DNA of 64,000 bases, taken from positions 20,377 to 84,376 of the forward strand of contig WBZZ01003326.1 in assembly GCA_019918135.1 (NCBI GenBank). Reading direction: 5' to 3'. This document shows positions 9,137 to 18,686 of the stretch, one piece after another. This stretch comes from Paulinella micropora. Taxonomy: Eukaryota; Cercozoa; Imbricatea; Euglyphida; Paulinellidae. Position 1 is the stretch's first letter; every line of letters starts with the position of its first letter. The position numbers and the translations under genes were made by a program. The notes beneath the pieces were generated by a model, which did not search any database, was not told where the DNA came from, and saw nothing but the letters and a program-made list of their open reading frames with translations.

Positions 9137-9796
9137 ATGCTCTCCGCCGCCCAACGAAGCCGACAACGTGGGTCCGCCCGAGCAGCCCGTGCGACTAAAC
9201 GCGCCAAGCTGTCGGCCAACGAAGACGCAGCAACCCCACGACCCGACGAAGCCCTGGTCAAGCTCCGGCTCGATTACCAGACTACGTTAACGCAGTTCCA
9301 GCAGTTTACTCGGTCGTTTGACGAGGAGGTCGAAAAACTGTACGAGGAATTCTTTGACGAGGAATTCGCGTATTTCTGGTCCTACATGCTCCCCTCGGTG
9401 TCCTGTGGCCCTCCCTTGGAATCTTTTGCGCCCTGGTCGACCAAGTTTCTGCCGGACAGCCTAGTAGCGGAATCGGGGGCTGCGATCGAGAGATACCTAC
9501 GCTGGATGAAAGGCTGCATGGCGTGGCAAAAGGAAATTCTTTATCGTTTGCGGCAGGTGTGTGTGAAACGCCTGATCACCAAATTCTGCGATGCCAGGCA
9601 GGAGCTAGCTAAAGCTGACATTTCCAACGTACCAGCCCCGCTCAGCGATATGTCCCTGGAAATTCTGACGCGTGGTCTCGATTCGGTCCTGATCTCGGAG
9701 GACGTGTACCGTGCCGAGTTGAATTTTCTGTTCAACCGTTTAGCCGAATGCAGAAACACCTTGGTGGCAAGCGCAAGAAAGTCGCAAGTGAACTGA
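9137..9796 (+). CDS. Unknown 219-residue acidic helical protein
   Basis: ATG at 9137, stop TGA ending at 9796. The N-terminus is Arg/Lys-rich (RQRGSARAARATKRAK, resembling a nuclear localisation or nucleic-acid-binding tail). An acidic helix rich in Asp/Glu/Phe follows (DEEVEKLYEEFFDEEFAYF, about residues 62-80), then amphipathic helices to the end. I recognise no family. There is no signal peptide or membrane segment. It faces the terminal exon candidate at 9929-10114 tail to tail. The basic-tail-plus-helices layout would suit a chromatin or virion DNA-binding protein, but that is only a guess. Confidence 0.6.
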   Translation: MLSAAQRSRQRGSARAARATKRAKLSANEDAATPRPDEALVKLRLDYQTTLTQFQQFTRSFDEEVEKLYEEFFDEEFAYFWSYMLPSVSCGPPLESFAPWSTKFLPDSLVAESGAAIERYLRWMKGCMAWQKEILYRLRQVCVKRLITKFCDARQELAKADISNVPAPLSDMSLEILTRGLDSVLISEDVYRAELNFLFNRLAECRNTLVASARKSQVN

Positions 9797-9928
9797 CTCT
9801 GCAAATCTTAGCACTGCATGTCCGTCCCCTGCCCATGCCTCCTTCCGGCGGCTCCCCCCGGAAATTTTAAAAAAGAATTCATTAAAGTAGTTGAGGACAG
9901 AAGATATCTTTTTTTTAATCTTTTTGGC

Positions 9929-10114
9929 TCAGCTCGACGTTTCTAACTCGTTCAAGGCTGGATCTTGATTCATGGTTGACATAGCGGCATTTAGTGTCTC
10001 CAGCAAACCGCGGGGGTCAGGGTTATGGCTCTCAACCTGGTGATGATCAGGCGCATCCCATGGGTAACCAATCCGCCAGCACGCGGGGAGGACGAATAGC
10101 CGCTTAAGAAAAGT
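9929..10114 (-). CDS. Candidate terminal exon of a spliced minus-strand gene
   Basis: On the minus strand the acceptor-like GGCTGTGTTTAG ends at 10115 and is followed by a 62-codon phase-0 open stretch to TGA at 9929-9931. It encodes a normal-looking hydrophilic sequence (RLFVLPACWRIGYPWDAP, then LLETLNAAMSTMNQDPALN). There is no good ATG at its start, so it needs an upstream exon, which I could not place; the low-complexity minus-strand frame at 10507-10749 is one option. The short spacing to the convergent gene at 9796 fits a 3' end here. Confidence 0.3.
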   Translation of the reverse strand, partial: TFLKRLFVLPACWRIGYPWDAPDHHQVESHNPDPRGLLETLNAAMSTMNQDPALNELETSS

Positions 10115-10543
10115 CTAAACACAGCCAGAGGTGCGAGAGGGAGGGGGTGAGCTGTGCTGCTCCTCAGACTCCTTCTTCCGTTTTATCTGTTCACCCTCAC
10201 GGTTTAAGTGCCATGCTCTCCTCAACAACTCTCCCGAAAGTTAGAGGAGATTTCCCCCCCCCTACCCCATCTCATTTCCTTTTTTTTGGGGCGGGGTAAG
10301 GCGGCCCCCCCCCCCCCCCCCAGCCCGGGGGGGGGGCCTGTCGCAAAGGCAAAAAAAGGACGGGGGAAGGAAGCAGGGGAGGGGAAAAAGCGTCTTAGCA
10401 AAAAACTCCCGGACGAAAAAACATGCCTCTGCTCACGGTGGTGATGGCCGCTGCTACGGGTGCGGACAGGGAGAGAGAGACAGGCTAGCGAGGACAGAAA
10501 AAGGGATCATGTTGCTGATACACACGCGCTGTTCTGTTGTGTG

Positions 10544-10762
10544 ATGTTAGCTAGCACGCTGGGCGCCAAGGCCAGCGCGGCCGCGTTTTCCGCCACCCTG
10601 GCTACAACCGCAGGCGGGGGAGGCGGCGGGGCTGTTTCGTTGGCGCTGTGGGGCGCGGCGGTGCTACTCTTGACATCTTGCTGGGGCCTGGCGTGCCGGT
10701 TCGCCCGCGCGCTCTTCGCGCCCTCGGCCCGTCGCAGCGTCCGCGCCACCGTTTTTTATTAA
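10544..10762 (+). CDS. Candidate small membrane protein (72 aa)
   Basis: ATG at 10544. The protein is Ala/Gly-rich with one probable transmembrane helix (SLALWGAAVLLLTSCWGLAC, about residues 33-52) followed by an Arg-rich tail (FARALFAPSARRSVRATV). A related but truncated copy lies at 21196-21300. ATTAAA follows the stop codon. The antisense frame is also open, so strand is not certain, but a membrane segment with a positive tail makes better sense. The preceding 10.2-10.5 kb region is low-complexity with C/G runs of up to 17. Confidence 0.35.
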   Translation: MLASTLGAKASAAAFSATLATTAGGGGGGAVSLALWGAAVLLLTSCWGLACRFARALFAPSARRSVRATVFY

Positions 10763-11072
10763 AAGAAAAACCCGGCCCCCCTAAACAAACCCGCACCAAA
10801 GACGCAGCAAAAAACCCAGCCTAATTCTTGGCGAGGTGCGGAAAGCCCGGGAGAGAGAAACAGAATGTAAAATAAAAACACGCGTTTTTAGAAAGGCCCC
10901 GGGGGAGGGGTGGGGAGAGAGAGAGGAGCGGGCGGCAAAAATGTGAAAGGGGATTTTTTTGCTACCGGAGATTCCGCTCCTCCCTCCCCCGCGCCCCCCC
11001 CCCGCCAAAGAAACCTTAAAAAAAATCTGTGCAATCTAAGGCAAGGAGGGGGGGGAGGACCCAAAACAAAAA

Positions 11073-11144
11073 CAAGTTTGACTACTTTTTTTGTTTTTCC
11101 ATTAAAAACAATTCATAATTGACCGAGCTGTCTTGCTTCCAAGC
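11073..11144 (+). promoter_or_regulatory. Promoter/5' leader shared with the downstream paralogue, copy 1
   Basis: The stretch from AAGTTTGACTACTT through ATTAAAAACAATTCATAATT to the ATG at 11145 is nearly identical to 12658-12724 in front of the paralogous gene. The AT-rich ATTAAAAACAATTCATAATT about 30-45 bases upstream of the ATG is the best promoter-element candidate. Confidence 0.5.
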
Positions 11145-12348
11145 ATGTCCGCGGAAGATGTTAAGGCCGTCGTGCCGGTCACCAGCGCGCTCGCGAGCAT
11201 CGAAAACAAGGCTTCTGTCGAGGCGCCGCGTTCGGGGGATGCAAAAGTGGCCCTCGATGAAATGCCAATTTTGAAAAATTACACGCAACAGTTTTTGCAC
11301 ACAAGTGGCATCAGATGCACCACAGACGGGAAATTTGCAATCAAAGAGGTTATTCGACTGTTTTTGCGGTGCGATGTGACGCGCGCCCGCAGTATCTGGG
11401 ATCATTTTGTGCGATATAAGGGTTTCCAAAAGAAAGATTTATATGAAATGTATACATTCCCCGCAAGTGGAAAAGGGTCTGGACGTGCTGTCCCAGTTGC
11501 TAGCTACACAAATGTCATGCGCATCCTCCCGCTGCTCAGTGCAAACCAAAAGCTACTGCATGAAATCGTAGATGCATACATTTCTCATGTTGCCAAGATT
11601 GACCAGGTATCAGCAGCAGAAGTATCGGACACAGGGTCCGCCGGGGTTGCTGAAGAGCCTGCCGCCAAGCGTGTCAAGCTATCGCTGCCAAAAGCAGAAG
11701 AAGCCCAAGCCACCAAGCCATGCCCTCCGCCAGCGGCGCGGCTTGTGCCCGACATCGCCGCTGCGCCCGAACAACCACAGACGACATCGTCAGGCCCACA
11801 GGCGGAGATCGACTGGGACGGTAGCGACATCACGCCTTCTAATGGCAAGAAGTATCTGAATCAAATGATTGCAGAGATGCGCAAGATCCATCCAGCGCAC
11901 GAGATCGAGCCACAGCCCGTGTATCTCGGGTTTATCAAGCCGCTGACCAACACCAAACATTTTATGACGAGGGCACAGGCGCGTGCCTGGGTCCTGGCAC
12001 ATCGAGGCAGCATCTACTTTCGCGATTATTTCGACAAAGGTGGTGTGCGCAAGGTCCCGTTCCACATTGACCATATTATCCCGGACTCGCTCGGCGGGGC
12101 TGACCACCCGCGAAACTACGCTCTGATGCCCGAGATCTTCAATCAGAAATTCGCGTCGTGGTGGATGCCGGCCAAGGCCCAGTACATTGGTAACTTGTTC
12201 GCTTGTATACCTCTTTTTTTGTTGGCTAATGCTCAGTCTGTTGTGTGTTGCAGGTCCCACAGCAGCACGCACCTCCATTCTTTTTGCCAAGTACATCAAA
12301 AAGAAGTACACAAGGGAAATATCGTTGGATGACCTAGAGGAAATGTAG
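11145..12348 (+). CDS. HNH endonuclease with N-terminal DNA-binding-like module (spliced)
   Basis: ATG at 11145 (MSAEDVKAVVPVTSALAS). Splicing out 12190-12253 gives 379 residues ending in a basic tail (FAKYIKKKYTREISLDDL); without splicing the frame runs to 12332. Residues about 1-150 form a module shared with the next gene, with the motif FPASGKGSGRAVPVAS, which resembles KilA-N/BRO/MSV199-type DNA-binding domains of large DNA viruses and phages. A linker rich in Pro/Ala follows. An HNH nuclease core lies at about 300-345 (FHIDHIIPDSLGGADHPRN, then LMPEIFNQKF), with His307, Asp309-His310 and the downstream Asn residues as expected metal and catalytic positions. Such nucleases are usually homing or mobile-type enzymes, which would fit the local duplication. 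Confidence 0.75.
12190..12253 (+). other. Probable spliceosomal intron in HNH gene (64 nt)
   Basis: The intron begins GTAACT, contains GGCTAATGCTCAG-like branch-point options and a T-rich tract, and ends TGTGTGTTGCAG. Removing it joins the frame in phase 1 to 31 more codons with a sensible basic tail; the unspliced translation here is Cys/Ser-rich and atypical. Confidence 0.6.
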
Positions 12349-12657
12349 ACATTTAGTTGTGTCCTCGTACCTCACAACACACAACAAAAAACTGGAAAGC
12401 GACGGGAAAAGTGAGGGCGGGGGAGGGGGAGGGCTACCGTCGGGTACCAAAATAGCTAAGCCGGGGGGGGCAAGGGGGAAGGGGGCCGCAACCGCTCCGC
12501 CGCCTCTTGTCCTCCCCCACGCGCCTGCATGAGCTCGCAGCAGGTATGCTCTTCCCTCCCGAGGCCCTCTCAGACGCCAAACTACCTAATTTTTCTTAAT
12601 TTTCACTTTTGCATTGGAGAGAGCAGGGAGGGGGGGGGGAAGGACACGACCAAAAAA
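12349..12657. other. Spacer between the two paralogues
   Basis: About 310 bp with G-rich and C-rich runs and no convincing gene. It resembles the spacer in front of the first paralogue (G-run followed by the conserved leader), so the duplication probably included this boundary. Confidence 0.4.
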
Positions 12658-12724
12658 AGTTTGACCACTTTTGTTTTTCCATTAAAAACAATTCATAATT
12701 GACCGAGCTGTCTTGCTTCCAAGC
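12658..12724 (+). promoter_or_regulatory. Promoter/5' leader, copy 2
   Basis: Near-identical to 11073-11144, including ATTAAAAACAATTCATAATT and the segment directly before the ATG at 12725. It differs by a few bases in the T-rich stretch near 12669. Confidence 0.5.
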
Positions 12725-14272
12725 ATGTCCGCGGAAGATGTTAAGGCCGTCGTGCCGGTCACCAGCGCGCTCGCGAGCATCGAAAACAAGGCTTCTGTCG
12801 AGGCGCCGCGTTTGGGGGATGCAAAAGTGGCCCTCGATGAAATGCCAATTTTGAAAAATTACACGGAACAGTTTTTAAACACAAGTGGCATCAGATGCAC
12901 CACAGACGGGAAATTTGCAATTAAGGAGGTTATTCAACTGTTTTTGCGGTGTGACCAAACCCGCGCGAGAAATATGTGGGGTAGGTTTAAGAGGCATGAA
13001 CCCCGGCCCGACCGAGGTATTAACGCTCATTCTGCGACCCAGAACGAAATTTTTTATGAAATGCACAAATTCCCGATAAGTGGCAAGGGGTCCGGCCGGC
13101 CCGTGCCAGTAGCCACCCAACCGGAAATTCTCAGGCTTTTAGCGCGCCTCCCTGCCTGCAAGGAAATACGAAATGAAATGTCTAATGTTTATTCACGTAC
13201 GTTGAATGGCGATCGTGATTTGGAATCGGTTTTTTCGGTCAAGCGCAAGGAAGTGTCGTCGTCCACTCGCAAGGCGGCCCTGAGCTGTTTCAAGCGATCG
13301 AAGCACGCGGATTCCGACTCGGAGGACGGCGCGAACGAGGTGCTCGAGTTGAAGCTGGCCCTGCAGAGCCGCAACAACGACTTTTTGCAACTGCAGCTGC
13401 AGCACTCGAAACTGAAGAACACGCTGGTCCAGAAGGAGTTGGATTACCAGATCCAACTAAGCAAGAGCGAGCAGCAGCTCACCGTAACCTCGAAAGACCT
13501 CGAAATCTCCAAGCGAGACATGGTCATCGCAGTGCGCGCGGCCCAGGACGAGGCGTTCGCTCGTAGGCGGGCCTTTCTGGGGCTCGAGCCCCGAGAGGTC
13601 GTATCAGCCACCGTGACAATCAAGGACAAAATGACGTTGATGCGCACAGTCGGCCGAGCGTTCCCGGAGGACATGGCGCGGTTTCTGTCGGGCTACGGGA
13701 CGAGCGAGTTCCGCAGGGTGTTTGACGCACGAGCGCAAGCTCTGACTGGCAACGACGAAAGCATGTGCCTGACAGCGACGGGGCGAGCCGACGCGAATGC
13801 CAGGGCGGCGCCGGTGGCGCTAGCAGAATTGCAGCGCGCGGCACGGGCGGTGCTGAGACTGTCGGATGCACAGGTCGCGAAACACTTCGGGACCCGCACC
13901 TGGCAGCGTATTCTCGCGGGGGTGACGGCCGTTATGTGTCTGAGGCTGCCACGCAGAACTCGCGCGTCGACCCAGGTGTGCCTAGGGCATCTGTGCATCT
14001 ACCTGGAGGCGTTCGTCAATTTTGCGCAGGCCACGGACACGAGCGACTTCTTCGAACAGACGGCACACTACCGCGAGGTGCGTGACATGCTGTTCACCGA
14101 GGTCGTCGACCGAGAACAGGTTTTTCTGTTCACGCTGGACGAGCCCGACGGCCTGTGCAAGAAGGCGGACGAGATCGCGGAACGACTGCGGTTCGCACGC
14201 CTGGGCGACTGTGCAGAATCGCGTGCGTTCTGGCAAGAGCACGGCCTGCCCTGCGACTTTCTCTATGCCTGA
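12725..14272 (+). CDS. Paralogue of HNH gene with coiled-coil C-terminus (515 aa)
   Basis: ATG at 12725. The first ~70 residues are almost identical to the HNH gene, and the shared module continues to about residue 150 (FPISGKGSGRPVPVAT). The HNH domain is absent. Instead there is a basic Ser-rich linker, a long coiled coil at about 205-285 (LKLALQSRNNDFLQLQLQ, heptads of L/Q), then a ~230-residue helical domain ending CDFLYA that I do not recognise. Proteins that join a small DNA-binding module to a coiled coil occur as KilA-N/BRO-type regulators in large DNA viruses. The DNA is markedly more diverged in the second half, consistent with a C-terminal swap after duplication. Confidence 0.7.
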   Translation: MSAEDVKAVVPVTSALASIENKASVEAPRLGDAKVALDEMPILKNYTEQFLNTSGIRCTTDGKFAIKEVIQLFLRCDQTRARNMWGRFKRHEPRPDRGINAHSATQNEIFYEMHKFPISGKGSGRPVPVATQPEILRLLARLPACKEIRNEMSNVYSRTLNGDRDLESVFSVKRKEVSSSTRKAALSCFKRSKHADSDSEDGANEVLELKLALQSRNNDFLQLQLQHSKLKNTLVQKELDYQIQLSKSEQQLTVTSKDLEISKRDMVIAVRAAQDEAFARRRAFLGLEPREVVSATVTIKDKMTLMRTVGRAFPEDMARFLSGYGTSEFRRVFDARAQALTGNDESMCLTATGRADANARAAPVALAELQRAARAVLRLSDAQVAKHFGTRTWQRILAGVTAVMCLRLPRRTRASTQVCLGHLCIYLEAFVNFAQATDTSDFFEQTAHYREVRDMLFTEVVDREQVFLFTLDEPDGLCKKADEIAERLRFARLGDCAESRAFWQEHGLPCDFLYA

Positions 14273-14639
14273 GTTGAGGAGGTCTTTCTGGAACAGACGG
14301 TAAAAAAGGAAGCGCTGTTCACTCTTGCTTAGTTGTTAACATCAGCGGACGAAGTCTTGTAAAATGTCAAGGTTTTTTTTTGTTAAAGAAAGTTGAACTC
14401 GTGTTCGAAAGGGGGCTGGCGCGTAGGGACAGGGGGGGGGGAAAGACACCGCAGCGGGCCCCCCCTCCCTCCCTTTTGCGAGATGTTGGGGGGGGCCGCG
14501 CTAATCCTTCTTTCCCCCCGCCCGCCCATTGGTGCTCGTAAAAAAAAGAAGTGGCGACTGATGTTTGGTTTGAAAATCCGGACCCCCGGCGAATTTCGCG
14601 CCAGATGCGAAAGTACCGTAATTTCCGGCGTTCCTTTTT
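14273..14639. other. Spacer with G/C runs and palindrome relic
   Basis: No gene seen. It contains G and C runs at 14430-14520, and at 14576-14630 a segment (CCGGCGAATTTCGCG and nearby) that resembles part of the unit of the tandem palindrome arrays at 17.1 and 60.2 kb. Confidence 0.4.
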
Positions 14640-14712
14640 TTTTGGCCGCCATTTGGTCGAGCCCCCTTAAGATTAAAAAAGTGCACTGTTCATAGTTCAC
14701 GCAGGTGTTTAC
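14640..14712 (+). promoter_or_regulatory. Promoter/leader of duplicated F-box gene, copy 1
   Basis: GGCCGCCATTTGGTCGA, then CCCTTAAGATTAAAAAAG, then GCACTGTTCATAGTTCACGC lie upstream of the ATG at 14713. The same order of elements precedes the second copy (21409-21495), with small indels only. Confidence 0.5.
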
Positions 14713-16689
14713 ATGGAGTTGGCGGGGGACGCGCCGCCGCCGGGCCTGTCCAGCGCGCCGGGGCCACTGTTTGTGCTCAACAATAACGAGCCCAACCCTA
14801 CCCGCGCGCAGGTGCGGGCCGCGCTCGACTTTCTGACTAGGTACGCCCGCGACAGCAACGCGCGGCTGCTGTTGCCCAGTAGTCAGCGCGGCTGCCTGCT
14901 GCGCCTGGCGCGGTATTGCGACTGGGCGTTCGAACTCATAAACCAGTGGTGGGACAAGAGAACCGTGCTGGTCCGGTGCAGAAGCTGCTGGTCGCGCAGG
15001 CTAGCGGCGCCGCCGCCGCCAGGTCTGTCCGTGCCAGACGACGTGTTTGACGAGATCGCCAGGAACCTGCCCACCAACGACTCCTGGCAGCAGTTCTCGC
15101 ACTGCTGGCAGCTGTTCGGCCCTGCGGACTGGCTGAGGCAGGACCTGGTGCTCCGCGTCTTCCGCCAGTGCTTCAACGCGCAAGTCGACCGTGTCTTGCT
15201 GCAGCGGTTGCACGAAGCGCGGGACAACCCGGACAGTCTGGCGCATCTCTGCACTGACTTTTGGCCGCCGTTGGTGGAGGGGCGTTTGCAGCGCGCGGTG
15301 CAGGACTGCCTGTACCGCGCGTGCCAGAACGAGGCGCTCAGGCGCAAGTACCTGGACGTCGGGTCCGAGGTAGTGCTCGACCTAGAAAATGTACCAGAGA
15401 GCATGTGCCCCATATTCAACACGGCGCTGCCCGCAGGCAGCCGCCCCCCGCAACGGTTGGTGGTGTACAGCCTGCCCGGCACCGACAGTAGCGAGTTTTT
15501 CGAGGGCTTGTTTGACGACGTCGGAACTCCCGGCTCTTGGCTAAGCCACGTGCGCAGCGTGGAGCTACACTTGGGCCGGGGGGGCGTTGCCGACCAAAAG
15601 GAGGAGTTGATTGGATTCGACGACGTGCCGTTCGAAGAAATCGACATCGAGTACCACACGGTCGCCCCGGGCTTGTTGAGCCGGTTTCATTTTACCACTG
15701 TTCCGGCGCTAGCGAGGCTTAGCATAAGCAAACCCGAACGCCTTGAAGCTTTAACGTTTGAAGATTGCAACGGTCTGCACAAGCTCCCGCGGGGTTGGCT
15801 GGACGTGCCGGGCGGCGTAACCGAGTGTATGTTTGTTGACTGCAATGGAGGCCCCGCGGTTGAGAACATCAGCTGGGGTCGTTTGTCCGCAGAGAGGGTC
15901 GTGATAATTGACAGCCCCTGGGTCTCACTCGCGCGCCTGGGCTGCGGTCACGTGCCCGTGATTGCCGGCGCAGCGATTGCCGGCCCGCCAACCTGCGGCG
16001 GTTCTGACTTATTCCTGCGCGAGACCAGCCCCGGGCAGTTGCGCCAGGCGCTGCTAGCAGACGGCCGGTACAAGCACACGCTGGAGCTGCGGGAGATCGA
16101 GGAACTGCCCAGGCTGGAGGGCCCCCGGTGGAACCGTTTGAAATTGCTGAATTGCGGGCCGCGTCTGTTCCCCTACGCCAAGAATATAAACTACAAGGCT
16201 ACACAAGCAGTCGAGAATCTGACTATCGAGTGCGGCAGCCGGTGCCAAGACTTGACGGGCTTCTGGGTCTATCTAGAATGTGTGCTCGGGAGCCTAACGC
16301 TAACTTCTGCTGTTGACAGCAACGTGCCACTGACGCTGGAATGCAAGGACGCCTTGCCTGAGGATATGCAAGTGGACGAGATTGTGCGCAAGGATCTGGG
16401 GCTGTGGTTGGTAGGCTCCGTGTTGTCTCCGTCCCGCGTCTTGTCTGCTAACCGCTTAGGCAAGTTTGACGTTCTCACCATCTCGAACGTCACTTTGGCA
16501 TGGCTAGACCTAGAGGAGCTTACTTGCGAGATACGCAAGCTGGTAATCGAAGCGACACGTCGGGTTCGGAAGCTCAAGGTGCTGACCTCTGCGCGCTTTA
16601 GTTGTCAAGAAATATTTAACGCGAGCGAATCGACAGTCATGACTATTGCTGGCCAAACGCTCCATCCACTGCGAAGCCTCCGCTTGTAG
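14713..16689 (+). CDS. F-box protein with LRR-like C-terminal repeats, copy 1 (658 aa)
   Basis: ATG at 14713 (MELAGDAPPPGLSSAPGP). Residues ~35-95 are helical with Cys pairs (CRSCW). An F-box-like motif lies at about 105-150 (VPDDVFDEIARNLPTNDSW, then FSHCWQLFG). From about residue 240 onward come irregular beta-strand/LRR-like repeats with the pattern L-x-x-L-x-I/L-x-x-C (for example LEALTFEDCNGLHKLP, LKLLNCGPRLFPY). It is probably an SCF-type substrate adaptor. The gene at 21496 is a close paralogue over its whole length, and promoter and 3' flank are also duplicated. Confidence 0.7.
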   Translation: MELAGDAPPPGLSSAPGPLFVLNNNEPNPTRAQVRAALDFLTRYARDSNARLLLPSSQRGCLLRLARYCDWAFELINQWWDKRTVLVRCRSCWSRRLAAPPPPGLSVPDDVFDEIARNLPTNDSWQQFSHCWQLFGPADWLRQDLVLRVFRQCFNAQVDRVLLQRLHEARDNPDSLAHLCTDFWPPLVEGRLQRAVQDCLYRACQNEALRRKYLDVGSEVVLDLENVPESMCPIFNTALPAGSRPPQRLVVYSLPGTDSSEFFEGLFDDVGTPGSWLSHVRSVELHLGRGGVADQKEELIGFDDVPFEEIDIEYHTVAPGLLSRFHFTTVPALARLSISKPERLEALTFEDCNGLHKLPRGWLDVPGGVTECMFVDCNGGPAVENISWGRLSAERVVIIDSPWVSLARLGCGHVPVIAGAAIAGPPTCGGSDLFLRETSPGQLRQALLADGRYKHTLELREIEELPRLEGPRWNRLKLLNCGPRLFPYAKNINYKATQAVENLTIECGSRCQDLTGFWVYLECVLGSLTLTSAVDSNVPLTLECKDALPEDMQVDEIVRKDLGLWLVGSVLSPSRVLSANRLGKFDVLTISNVTLAWLDLEELTCEIRKLVIEATRRVRKLKVLTSARFSCQEIFNASESTVMTIAGQTLHPLRSLRL

Positions 16690-16787
16690 CAAAAAAAAAA
16701 GTTTGGCTTGCAAAAAGAAAAGAAAGAAAGCCCGTTCGGTTTCGTTTAAATGTGCTCTGGGAAATAAGGGCGAGCAAAAATCAAAAG

Positions 16788-16830
<43 letters not shown>

Positions 16831-17110
16831 CTGCCTTTTCTTTTTTTTATTGGTATTAAAAAGCTTATTTTTTGGCCTTTACCACAAAAAAGAAATCCCC
16901 TCACCTGCCAATCCTCCCCCCCCCTAAACCAACCAAGGCCCTTTGCCAAAATGTCGTGGCTTTCTCTTGGCCACTGCGCGGCAGAAACTGAGCTGCTGGT
17001 GGCCAGATACTGTTGGAACCCTACACCGGTGGCCGGTTATGTCTGGTGGGGGGATTCTGCAGTCGTACACATGTTAGCATGGCCGGAAATGAGTGGTGGC
17101 TGGTTTTCTA
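16690..17110. repeat. 3' flank of copy 1, duplicated downstream of copy 2
   Basis: It holds an (AG)n tract at about 16794-16826, a 3'-end-like TATTAAAAAGCTTA, then TTGGCCACTGCGCGGCA and GGAACCCTACACCGGTGG. These last elements recur in the same order at 23560-23740 after the second F-box copy. The open frame at 16951 lies in this non-coding flank. Confidence 0.6.
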
Positions 17111-18370
17111 CTAGCTATATTAAAACATTCCGGCATTTGATTTGGTTGGTCTGCAGAAAAAAGCTGGGGAGACGACGGCGGGCGGGGAAAAATTTAATAC
17201 ACTTTGCAAATTTCCCCGCCCGCCAATGTTTCCCGATTTTTTTGCTGTTCACGCTTAGCGTACTGCCGAAATGACCAAACTTTTTTTTCCAAAGTTCCGG
17301 AACCCGGTGAATTTCGCGACAAAGTAGCTTTCGGCCGCAAACTTCGGCAAGTTTGCGCAAAATCTTCTAGCCGAATTTTGCGGCTACCGACCGGCTTTTT
17401 TTTGAGTGAAGGACATTTCGGCAATACGGTAAGCTTGAACAGCAAAAATTTCGGGAGAGATTGGCGGGCGGGGAAAAATTTGTGATTTCTGTAATTTTCC
17501 CCGCCCGCCAAAGTTTCCCGATTTTTTTGCTGTTCAAGCTTAGCGTACTGCCGAAATGACCAAACTTTTTTTTCCAAAGTTCCGGAACCCGGTGAATTTC
17601 GCGACAAAGTAGCTTTCGGCCGCAAACTTCGGCAAGTTTGCGCAAAATCTTCTAGCCGAATTTTGCGGCTACCGACCGGCTTTTTTTTGAGTGAAGGACA
17701 TTTCGGCAATACGGTAAGCTTGAACAGCAAAAATTTCGGGAGAGATTGGCGGGCGGGGAAAAATTTATGATTTCTGTAATTTTCCCCGCCCGCCAAAGTC
17801 TCCCGATTTTTTTGCTATCAAGTTTAGTCAAATGCCGAAATGACCAGATTTTTTTTTTCTAATCTGCCGGAACCCGGTAAACTTCACGACAAAATAGCTG
17901 CTGGTCGACTTTTGCGACAAAATTGTGCGAAACGGATTTTGACGGATTTTGCGGCTACCGACCGGCTTTTTTTTAGTGAAGGACATTTCGGCAATTGGTT
18001 AATTCGTGATAGCAAAAAATTTCGGGAGAGATTGGCGGGCGGGGAAAACTTAATACACTTTGCAAATTTCCCCGCCCGCCAATGTTTCCCGATTTTTTCG
18101 CTGTTCAATTAAACTCATTGCCGAAATGACAGATTTTTTTTCTAATCTGCCGGAACCAGGTAAACTTCACGACGAAATAGCTGCCGGTCGTCTTTTGCGG
18201 CAAAATTGTGCGAAACGGATTTTGACGGATTTTGCGGCTACCGACCGGCTTTTTTTAGTGAAGGACATTTCGGCAATTGGTTAATTCGTGATAGCAAAAA
18301 ATTTCGGGAGAGATTGGCGGGCGGGGAAAAATTTATGATTTCTGTAATTTTCCCCGCCCGCTAAAAATAA
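17111..18370. repeat. Tandem array of ~285-bp palindromic units
   Basis: Four to five units with boundaries at TTCCCCGCCCGCC (near 17208, 17497, 17782, 18069 and 18350). Each unit is an imperfect inverted repeat: one side reads CCCGCCAAAGTTTCCCGA, then GTACTGCCGAAATGACC; the other reads GGACATTTCGGCAATACG, then CGGGAGAGATTGGCGGGCGG. The centre carries CGGCCGCAAACTTCGGC-type small palindromes. The first two full units are almost identical and the third and fourth form a second subtype. A related array is at 60.24-61.89 kb. Confidence 0.85.
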
Positions 18371-18686
18371 TTCCTTTCTTTACACTGGCCGGGCTTTCCC
18401 CCGCCCTGCCCCCCCTCGCGGGTGACGAGATCCCGCGAAGGCCAGAGCCCGGGCGAGCAGGAGAGAGAGAGGAGTGCGTCTTTGTCCGCCGGCGGACCAG
18501 AGGAAAAGCGTACCCCCCCCCCTGATGAGGTGTGCCGTAGCTGCTCTTGCTGAAGAAAAGTGCAGAGGAGAGTAGTAGGGATTGAAGAGCCAGAGTGTTG
18601 TGGGGGCCCCCAGCACCCGCGATCCGTAGTAGCCGCGTCCTGCTGCTCGAGGTACAACACACCAGCGCAGCTAGCCAGTGCTAGCT
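18371..18686. other. Spacer downstream of small Sel1 gene
   Basis: No convincing gene. Several short frames overlap here on both strands but look like shadows. A short GA tract lies near 18460-18472 and a C run near 18515. Confidence 0.35.

Noticed and set aside
14713-16689. Searching the window for tRNA, rRNA, major capsid, terminase or DNA polymerase genes
   Set aside because: I found no sequence supporting any of these by eye; the long frames are accounted for by the genes listed.
16951-17274. 107-codon frame after F-box copy 1
   Set aside because: It lies in the duplicated 3' flank, whose second copy (23.6-23.8 kb) does not keep the frame, and it runs into the palindrome array.
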